A stretch of DNA of 64,000 bases. Origin: Paenibacillus dendritiformis. GTDB taxonomy: Bacteria > Bacillota > Bacilli > Paenibacillales > Paenibacillaceae. Location of the stretch: contig NZ_OX216966.1 in the NCBI RefSeq assembly GCF_945605565.1, positions 5,200,001 through 5,264,000 on the forward strand. Direction: 5' to 3'. The notes below the pieces were generated by a model. The model ran no database searches. It had not been told where the DNA came from and saw only the letters and a list, made by a program, of their open reading frames with translations. Shown here in pieces: positions 51,589 to 58,027 of this stretch. Both the position numbers and the translations under genes were made by a program. Within the stretch, counting starts at the first letter, position 1, and each line of letters begins with the position of its first letter.

Positions 51589-51750
51589 AAACCCCCTGTT
51601 TTTTACGAAGGGGTGGAGATTGTCCATTTTCCTACTCAAAACTTGGCACGCACAGTGTTTTAAATCGATTTTTTCTACGGAGAGACGTGATCCACCTACA
51701 TAAAAAATGAAGTGCCAAAAAACCCCTTGGACTTTCTCAACAGCCTGATT
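51579..51750. repeat. Imperfect direct repeat, copy 2 (about 170 bp)
   Basis: Second copy of 51034-51203, starting 545 bases later in the same orientation, with scattered substitutions and small indels. Confidence 0.8.
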
Positions 51751-51991
51751 CATGCAGGATTTTCATTTCACCAGCTCCGTCTCACAACCTCGTCTAAACC
51801 CGTCCCTATTCCGCCGCTTTGCCGTCCGCCGTCTTCCTGCCACTCTCTTATCTGTACATCCCGTCTTGCCCCGCATCCTTGCGCACTTCCTATGGGATAG
51901 CCTCATCACAATCGGGTTTGTCATAGAAAATTTGCTTTTGTGGCGCATCGGAAACGTTTTCAACTTTGCCGCAAGGCCGAAGGCCCGTTTC

Positions 51992-52747
51992 GTTTCAATC
52001 CAGGCATCCGCGTAGGATACAACTATAACTGTTTCCCCAATGCTTACCTTACGGATAATTTCAATCCACGCATCCGCGTAGGATGCGACCGCGCCATAAT
52101 TGAGCCCACTCGTCATATTGTTTATTTCAATCCACGCATCCACGTAGGATGCGACTTATCATACATATAAAACCGAACGCACGTTCGAGATTTCAATCCA
52201 CGCATCCACGTAGGATGCGACCACCAAGCCGTGCAGACCGCGCCGAGTTTCCAAAATTTCAATCCACGCATCCACGTAGGATGCGACCCACCGGGGAGAG
52301 CTGATGATGTCCCAGCCATGAGATTTCAATCCACGCATCCACGTAGGATGCGACCTAGCGTTGGAGCAGCCCCGCCACCTGCAGTACAATTTCAATCCAC
52401 ACATCCGCGTAGGATGCGACAGTATTCCTGTACTTTTTTATTATGGTCATCAGATTTCAATCCACACATCCGCGTAGGATGCGACCGGAAACTCGAAGGC
52501 CGGAGTTTATCCCCAAGATATTTCAATCCACACATCCGCGTAGGATGCGACGAATCAAATGTTCTATACGTTAAAAAACATTATATTTCAATCCACGCAT
52601 CCGCGTAGGATGCGACTGTACTGACCGAATGACGGACAACGAAAAATAGATTTCAATCCACGCATCCGCGTAGGATGCGACTATAGTCAAATGAAACTAG
52701 ATTCATATATTTATTATTTCAATCCACGCATCCGCGTAGGATGCGAC
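51992..52747 (-). CRISPR. CRISPR array, 12 repeats and 11 spacers, type I-C-like repeat
   Basis: The 32-base repeats start at 51992, 52058, 52124, 52190, 52256, 52323, 52389, 52454, 52520, 52585, 52650 and 52716; spacers are 33-35 bases. On the plus strand a repeat begins ATTTCAATCC and ends GGATGCGAC, with a 7-bp internal stem (CGCATCC/GGATGCG). This is the reverse complement of the type I-C style that ends ATTGAAA. The first repeat (51992) is degenerate, as expected for the leader-distal end, and AT-rich DNA follows the last repeat, so transcription should run leftward from 52748. No cas genes are in the window. Three repeat variants occur in blocks. Confidence 0.95.
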
Positions 52748-53000
52748 ACCGAAAAAATTACATAAAATATAACAATACAATCAATTTTTCGCTAAAATTT
52801 CGAGGCAAATGAGAGATTTAGCTCGAAATAGCTTTAAACTAATTAACTTTCACAAACTGAATTGGATAACATTGCAATAATTTTGGTGCGAATCCCCCAG
52901 GGATTTCATGTGCACTTCACATTCGCACCGAGTATTCATTTATTTTTACTCTCCATTTCAAATAGGCTCTAAACTCCTTTTCAGTATACCACAGGGGGAG
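52748..53000 (-). promoter_or_regulatory. CRISPR leader
   Basis: AT-rich, non-coding DNA next to the intact end of the array. A second, recognisably related copy follows the solitary repeat at 54817 (shared pieces: ATTGGATAA, GCGAATCCCC, TTCATGTG-ACTTCACATT, and TTTTC-AGTATA). Conservation beside two repeats supports a leader role. Confidence 0.7.
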
Positions 53001-53181
53001 CTAAATGATGGATAATTCAGACTAACTCATGCAGAATTCGCGTTAGCGAAAATGAATCCCGACTAGTCAGAAACTCCAGTGGAATGGCTATACAGCATAG
53101 ACTCGACCGGATTCCCACCTGTTCCCCACCCCTTATAATCAGGTATAATAAAGGAAATGATGGTAGGAAGGAGAGGCTTGT

Positions 53182-54231
53182 ATGGGGACGGAAACTGATG
53201 AACACAACACGGTACATCACCGCCACGATACGTCATATCGCTTCCTGTTGTCCAGTAAAAAGCTCTTTGTCGAACTGCTTCGCTCTTTTGTTCAAAAAGA
53301 ATGGGTGAAGCGCATAGATGAAACGAACGTGCAGGAAATCCCCCATTCGTTTGTTCTTCAAGACTTCAAGCGGAAGGAAGCCGATTTGGTGTACCGCGTG
53401 AAGCTGAACGGACAAGATGTCGTATTTTATTTGTTGCTGGAAATGCAGTCCACAGTGGACTTCCTCATGCCGTACCGTCTTCTGCTTTATCAGGTGGAGA
53501 TCTGGCGCTATCTTATGAAAGACCAGGAAAAGACAAAGGGTAAGCCGAAAGCATTCCGGCTGCCTCCCATTGTGCCGATTGTGCTTTACAATGGAAAGAG
53601 ACGCTGGACCGCCAGCAGACAATTTCGCCAGTTGTTAGCCAATGAGACGATGTTCGGTTCGGAACTTCTTAATTTTGAATATGTGCTTATTGATGTTGCT
53701 CGATATACGGAAGAAGAGTTGTTGGCTCTTTCCAATACGATCGGTTCTGTCTTTTTGCTTGATCAGACGGAGGATCAGACGCAACTGCTGAATCGGCTCG
53801 GCAAGCTGATGCATACCGTACAGCAATTGCCAGAGGATAGCCAACAGCAATTGGTCGCCTGGATGGCGAATATATTGAGTCAGAAATTGCCGGAAAATGA
53901 ACCGCATTTGCGCGAGCTTATCCAAAACGAAAAAGGAGGCGTATCGGTTATGGGGCTTGAAAAAACCTTGGATGCCATTAAACGCGAGGGAAGACGCGAA
54001 GGCCGAAGAGAAGGCTTACGGGAAGGTATACAGGAAGGCCGGAAAGAAGGGATACGAGAAGGGATTCGAGAAGGGATCCGAGAAGGCAAACAAGAAGGCA
54101 AGCGGGAAGCAAAAGAGGAAGTTGTCCAGCAAATGATTGCCGAAAATCTGGATCCTGAATTGATCGCCAGAGTCACGGGCTTTTCACTCGATATTATTAC
54201 ACAGTTACGGGAAAAATCTAAATCTAAGTGA
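53182..54231 (+). CDS. Rpn family recombination-promoting nuclease / transposase-like protein
   Basis: A 349-residue PD-(D/E)XK-type protein of the Rpn (transposase_31) family. AAGGAGAGG precedes ATG 53182. The opening 'HDTSYRFLLSSKKLFVELLRSF' and the nuclease core, 'KEADLVYRV' (Asp) then 'YLLLEMQSTVD' (Glu-x-Gln), are diagnostic. The C-terminus has a repeated Glu-Gly-Arg/Ile tract ('EGIREGIREGIREGKQEG', about 280-310) followed by 'NLDPELIARVTGFSLD'. Family members cut DNA and promote RecA-independent recombination in E. coli. It lies immediately right of the CRISPR leader, and a shortened copy follows. Confidence 0.88.
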   Translation: MGTETDEHNTVHHRHDTSYRFLLSSKKLFVELLRSFVQKEWVKRIDETNVQEIPHSFVLQDFKRKEADLVYRVKLNGQDVVFYLLLEMQSTVDFLMPYRLLLYQVEIWRYLMKDQEKTKGKPKAFRLPPIVPIVLYNGKRRWTASRQFRQLLANETMFGSELLNFEYVLIDVARYTEEELLALSNTIGSVFLLDQTEDQTQLLNRLGKLMHTVQQLPEDSQQQLVAWMANILSQKLPENEPHLRELIQNEKGGVSVMGLEKTLDAIKREGRREGRREGLREGIQEGRKEGIREGIREGIREGKQEGKREAKEEVVQQMIAENLDPELIARVTGFSLDIITQLREKSKSK

Positions 54232-54240
54232 TTCATATTC

Positions 54241-54269
54241 CGGCCGTTTCTTTTGAACGGCCCTTTTTT
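54241..54269 (+). terminator. Terminator of the rpn gene
   Basis: GGCCGTT (54242-54248) pairs with AACGGCC (54256-54262), followed by a T-run. Confidence 0.8.
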
Positions 54270-54323
54270 ACTCTTTGTAACTAAGTACACCTTTCGAATT
54301 AAAAATACCGCTTGTCTTTTACA

Positions 54324-54701
54324 ATGAGCCAGCAGCAATTTGTCGCCTGGATGGCGAATATTTTGAGTCAGAATTTGCCGGATAATGGACCGCATTTGCG
54401 CGAGCTTATCCAAAACGAAAAAGGAGGCGTGTCGGTTATGGGGCTTGAAAAAACCTTGGATGCCATTAAACGCGAGGGAAGACGCGAAGGCCGAAGAGAA
54501 GGCTTACGGGAAGGTATACAGGAAGGCCGGAAAGAAGGGATTCGAGAAGGGATCCGAGAAGGCAAACAAGAAGGCAAGCGGGAAGCAAAAGAGGAAGTTG
54601 TCCAGCAAATGATTGCCGAAAATCTGGATCCTGAATTAATCGCCAGAATTACGGGCTTTTCACTCGATATTATTGCGCAGTTACGGGAGAAATCTAAATG
54701 A
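54324..54701 (+). pseudogene. 5'-truncated second copy of the rpn gene
   Basis: Nearly identical to the last about 140 codons of the gene at 53182-54231, starting at the 'QQQFVAWMANILSQ' segment. It lacks the whole nuclease core and has one fewer 4-residue EGIR unit in the repeat tract. The similarity runs about 25 bases past the stop codon, then ends. It has a start codon in frame but no good ribosome site. Confidence 0.85.
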
Positions 54702-54816
54702 TTCATAGTCTCGGCCGCTTCCCACTGTCGTACTACGACCTTCCAACTATCAGTAATGTCGGGCTTCCACCTAGAATGCTACTCATTGGAGAGCTCGAAT
54801 TTCTAGATGATGGTGG

Positions 54817-54848
54817 CTTTCAATCCACGCATCCTGATAGGATGCGAC
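54817..54848 (-). repeat. Solitary CRISPR repeat
   Basis: A 32-base match to the array repeat, differing mainly in the loop (CCTGATAGG in place of CCGCGTAGG) and first base. The stem CGCATCC/GGATGCG is intact. There is no second repeat and no spacer; a leader-like sequence follows on its right. Confidence 0.85.
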
Positions 54849-55045
54849 CGCGAAAAAACAACAAAAAATATACCAAAATAATCATTCAACTAGATTGGAT
54901 AATATTTCTAATTCAATTGTATGTTTATTGCGAATCCCCTGGAGACTTCATGTGAACTTCACATTCCCACCTGCCGATGAAGAGCAGGTATTCCTCTTCC
55001 TGCCAGAACGCCCTCATCCTTTTCCAGTATAGCAAGGATTTCCCT
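54849..55045 (-). promoter_or_regulatory. Second CRISPR leader-like sequence
   Basis: Related to 52748-53000, with the same order of shared pieces after the repeat (GATTGGATAATA, GCGAATCCCCTGG, CTTCATGTGAACTTCACATT, CCTTTTCCAGTATA). An about 40-base insertion-like difference around a GAGCAGG segment separates the two. Confidence 0.65.
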
Positions 55046-55054
55046 GAACTAAAA

Positions 55055-55078
55055 AAGCCGCTGAATAATCAGCGACTT
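55055..55078 (-). terminator. Terminator of the 55.1 kb secreted protein gene
   Basis: AAGCCGCTGA pairs with TCAGCGACTT (one mismatch); on the minus strand a run of T follows. Confidence 0.7.
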
Positions 55079-55103
55079 AATTACGTTTAATTACGTTTGT
55101 ACA

Positions 55104-55427
55104 TTAAATAACTCTAATTTTGTAGATGTCAACGAGTTCACCCGTATCCACATCTTTAATGGATACATACACCGTTCCTCTTTTTAAACCTTTCACTTTA
55201 CCATAACTAGTAAGGCGAATTATCTCTCCCGAATCGCCGATCGGTTCAATAGCATAAAGATATGAGTCTTCATAAGGCAAATAATCAGTTTCACCTACTG
55301 CTAGTCTCATTTCTTTGTAGCTTTTTGATGCTTGAATTTCGTGCATGTCTTTTGCAGCAAAGGATGGGGCAGTCGCACCCAATGACAATGCAACCCCTAA
55401 TAAAGAAGCAATTAAGATTTTGTTCAT
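55104..55427 (-). CDS. Small secreted protein with a bacterial Ig-like fold
   Basis: A 107-residue exported protein starting at ATG 55427, behind AAGGGAGG. The signal peptide 'MNKILIASLLGVALSLGATA' ends at about 'SFAAK'. The mature part, about 80 residues, ends 'LTSYGKVKGLKRGTVYVSIKDVDTG', which has the G-x-V-x-G-x-K-x-G-x-x-x-V pattern of BIG_2 Ig-like domains. A cell-surface or secreted structural role is likely; the partner is unknown. Confidence 0.75.
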   Translation of the reverse strand: MNKILIASLLGVALSLGATAPSFAAKDMHEIQASKSYKEMRLAVGETDYLPYEDSYLYAIEPIGDSGEIIRLTSYGKVKGLKRGTVYVSIKDVDTGELVDIYKIRVI

Positions 55428-55775
55428 GTTAGTTCCTCCCTTAAAATGGTATTTCAACTACAAGGTCATTGTATCCCCTTATTTTCCAAGGATCAATATA
55501 TTTAGTATAACTGTAAGGTTATTGTAAGGTTCCACTGCCTCTGAATCACAACGACTTGAGATTTGTATCACTTTTCTCGAAATATACTTCTTGAACATCC
55601 ACCCTTTTGGTTAAGTCAAAACGGCCGCCTTTCAATCCTCTTTCTGCGAAAATGCCCCTGATTAACACAGCAAAATCCGTTTCCCTCAAACGCGAAATCA
55701 CTTTATACTAACGGTTTACTTTAAAAGATGACGCTAACGCGTTACAATATTATGGTAAGGGAGAGGAGAGATGGA
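55428..55775. other. Intergenic region between divergent genes
   Basis: AT-rich promoter DNA for the secreted protein gene and the DUF4261 gene. A stretch near 55630 (CTTTCAATCC then GCG..ATGC) vaguely recalls a decayed CRISPR repeat. Nothing else is recognised. Confidence 0.35.
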
Positions 55776-56894
55776 ATGACAGCCCAACAACAGGCGGCAA
55801 TGCAATCCATGATAGAATGGCTTTCTGATGAACATGAACTCGGCCGCGAACCTAACAAGATTGAGATCGCAGGTGAATTTGATCTGCACGATATGCATTA
55901 CTACATATTCAAGTATAAAAAGACAATGCTCGGAAAATGGCTTCTTGGCGTCTGTGGCGGCTATGAAGCTCCAGATGACACGGAGCATTGCGGCCACGTG
56001 TTCAGTGAGATGCAGCCCTATGATCCGGCTACTGCGGAGCAGGAAGCGATTGCGATGGTCGAAATGATCCGCGAGTACTGGATGAAGCAAGCGGCAGCAC
56101 TTGAGGCCGAGCAAGAACAATCTGATCCTTCCGAGTCGAAGAAGGAATCATCCGGCCTTTTTAACGGTTTCGTTCTGCTCAACACTTCGGAGTGCGACCT
56201 TGAACAGATCAAGGCGAATCTGCTGCAGGACTGGAACATTTCTTGTCCATCCGCCGAGAACCCCGAGGAAGAAAAAGAGGGAACTATGGTCTTTGAGGTG
56301 GAAGGCTTCACCTTGGCCGTAAGCTTTGTCGATGCACCCGTGCCGGACGGCGAAGCCGAGCATTACGCGCAAGGCAACTACCTCTGGCCGGAGGCCGTTG
56401 AGATCACCAAAACGCATGTGGCCCAAATCATTTTGGCTGTATTTACCCGCTCCGGCTCCCCGCTGGACAGCGGAAGAATGTATACCAAGCTGGCCGCCAG
56501 TTGCTTAAAGCTCCCGAATGCAATCGGGCTTTATTCATCCGGCACCGTCTATCAGCCTGAATTCTTTGTGGAGCTGGCCGAGATGATGAAGTCGGATGAT
56601 GCATTCCCTTTACTAAATCTGGTTTATTTTGGCCTTGTCGGAACGGAAACAGGGGTGAGCGGATATACAATCGGGCTGGAGCATTTCGGCAAGGACGAAA
56701 TCGAAGTGCTTGACAGTCAGGCAACCCCTGCCGAGCTGCGCAACTTCCTGATTGATATTTCCGCTTATGTCATAGAGCAGGACGTCACTTTACGAGATGG
56801 CGAAACGATCGGTTTCACGGCTGAACAAAAGCTGCCGATTACCCGTTCTGAAGGCGTATATATCAACGGAGACAGCCTTAAAATCGAATTCTAA
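55776..56894 (+). CDS. DUF4261 domain protein
   Basis: A 372-residue cytosolic protein; the ATG at 55776 follows GGAGAGGAG and is preferred to the upstream in-frame start at 55728. The C-terminal half matches the DUF4261 pattern as I recall it ('FTLAVSFVDAPVPDGEAEHYAQGNYLWPEA' region, 'HVAQIILAVF', 'NAIGLYSSGTVYQPEFFVE'), a domain of unknown function seen in immunity or stress loci. The N-terminal about 120 residues form a separate small domain with Cys and His residues ('CGGYEAPDDTEHCGHVFSE'). It is a single gene with its own terminator. Confidence 0.78.
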   Translation: MTAQQQAAMQSMIEWLSDEHELGREPNKIEIAGEFDLHDMHYYIFKYKKTMLGKWLLGVCGGYEAPDDTEHCGHVFSEMQPYDPATAEQEAIAMVEMIREYWMKQAAALEAEQEQSDPSESKKESSGLFNGFVLLNTSECDLEQIKANLLQDWNISCPSAENPEEEKEGTMVFEVEGFTLAVSFVDAPVPDGEAEHYAQGNYLWPEAVEITKTHVAQIILAVFTRSGSPLDSGRMYTKLAASCLKLPNAIGLYSSGTVYQPEFFVELAEMMKSDDAFPLLNLVYFGLVGTETGVSGYTIGLEHFGKDEIEVLDSQATPAELRNFLIDISAYVIEQDVTLRDGETIGFTAEQKLPITRSEGVYINGDSLKIEF

Positions 56895-56902
56895 GACAGA
56901 AA

Positions 56903-56936
56903 AAAGAGCAGTGAAGCGTGATGCTTCCTGCTCTTT
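56903..56936 (+). terminator. Terminator of the DUF4261 gene
   Basis: AAAGAGCAG..AAGC pairs with GCTT..TGCTCTTT right after the stop codon. Confidence 0.8.
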
Positions 56937-56975
56937 GTTGTGGTCCGGTTCTCAATTGCAATCTGAAACGTTGCC

Positions 56976-57066
56976 ATTTCAATCCACATCCGTGTAGGAT
57001 TCGACGTGAAAGAGACTCGCGAAGCGCTCAACAAGCTTGAATCCATGCATCCCCGTAAGCTGCGAC
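56976..57066 (-). CRISPR. Decayed CRISPR relic: two degenerate repeats and one spacer
   Basis: A 30-base repeat-like sequence (56976-57005, begins ATTTCAATCCAC and ends GGATTCGAC, with a 2-base deletion) and a 32-base one (57035-57066, GAATCCATGCATCC then CTGCGAC) flank 29 bases. After it comes a short piece resembling the leader (GGCCCCTGATGTGTG, then TTTTCCCAGTATG near 57120). Too decayed to be active. Confidence 0.65.
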
Positions 57067-57326
57067 AAATATATCAGGCCCCTGATGTGTGCCTCACCTT
57101 TCTTTTCCCAGTATGTCCAGGCATATGGGTTACTGTACGGTGGGGAAAGATCTCCGCATAAAGACTCAAATACCTAAACATATCCTAACCTGAAAAAGTC
57201 TAAGGAAAGAAGTAAGAAAAGTAACAATCACTGAAACCTTGTAGAAGACGTCTTAAGACATAAAAGGAAATACACTCCAGTTTAATCCTAGAAAAATTAC
57301 CTAATTAAGGAGGTGTTTTCACTAAC

Positions 57327-57782
57327 ATGGGAAAAATGAAGTATGTCAAACTTAGTCTGCTAATTCTTTTTTTCACTTTACCCTTCAACGCGAACGCACA
57401 AACAACTAAAGGAGATGAAATGATAAAAACAGCGAAAGAAAAAGTGAATGTGTCCCAAGTGATAGAGCAGAAAATTGAGTCCTGCTTCGATAGAGAGTCC
57501 AAAATATTACCCCCTCTGCAAACAATGATTGATCAAGTAAAGGCTAAAAAGAAAGAAGAAAAAATCGAGGTCAGCATCATGCTTCGATACGATTCAAATG
57601 TAACTAAGGAGGCCTTCATAAGACAATATGATGACCTTTTTAATGAGTCCATTACAGACATTAACGGGTTTGGAGTCTATAGTTTTTTTACAAAACTACC
57701 CATTGAACAAATTCATAAGTTAGCTGATTTTGATGAGATATCCTCCATTTCAACAACAGATGATGTAGTTTCCGTGTATTAG
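57327..57782 (+). CDS. Small secreted protein with inhibitor-I9-like domain
   Basis: A 151-residue exported protein. The signal peptide spans about residues 1-24 ('LILFFTLPFNANAQ'). The C-terminal about 75 residues ('IEVSIMLRYDSNVTKEAF', 'YSFFTKLPIEQIHKLADFDE', 'ISSISTTDDVVSVY') have the beta-alpha-beta pattern and ending of the subtilisin propeptide/inhibitor I9 fold, suggesting a standalone protease inhibitor or chaperone. AAGGAGGTG lies 11 bases before the ATG. The gene is AT-rich. Confidence 0.65.
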   Translation: MGKMKYVKLSLLILFFTLPFNANAQTTKGDEMIKTAKEKVNVSQVIEQKIESCFDRESKILPPLQTMIDQVKAKKKEEKIEVSIMLRYDSNVTKEAFIRQYDDLFNESITDINGFGVYSFFTKLPIEQIHKLADFDEISSISTTDDVVSVY

Positions 57783-57803
57783 TACACGCTGTATTGAATG
57801 AAT

Positions 57804-57863
57804 AAAAACCGTTCCTTCATAAAGGGTGGTTCGCACCCCCAATTTACTCAGAACGGTTTTTTT
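57804..57863 (+). terminator. Terminator of the I9-like gene
   Basis: AAAACCGTTC pairs with GAACGGTTTT around an inner GGGTGGT/ACCCCC hairpin, followed by T. Confidence 0.75.
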
Positions 57864-57915
57864 AGTTTTGCAGGAAAGGCTGTTTTTCAGTGACTTTTAG
57901 AGTAGTCCACTAATC

Positions 57916-58027
57916 TCAAGGCGAGATTTGACCGGACCAGTCAATGGCATAAGTTGCATCATTGTAGGCTAGAATTCCGACTTTATAGGTGCCCCACTCA
58001 ATCGATACCTCACCGAACTCCCGTACC
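57916..58027 (-). pseudogene. Possible C-terminal gene fragment
   Basis: An open frame on the minus strand after the TerD-like gene ends 'VSIEWGTYKVGILAYNDATY' plus a short tail and looks protein-like, but has no start codon with a ribosome site outside the neighbouring gene. It may be the tail of a lost gene or chance. Confidence 0.25.

Noticed and set aside
51427..51663. 78-codon plus-strand frame before the CRISPR array
   Set aside because: It is made of the 50-bp tandem repeats and part of the 170-bp repeat, with no ribosome site.
51763..52608. Open frames through the CRISPR array (DAWIE and STHPRRMR repeats)
   Set aside because: They are translations of the CRISPR repeat itself, periodic with the array.
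55630..55662. Possible further CRISPR repeat relic (CTTTCAATCC...)
   Set aside because: Only the first 9 bases match without gaps; the rest needs indels, so it is not above chance.
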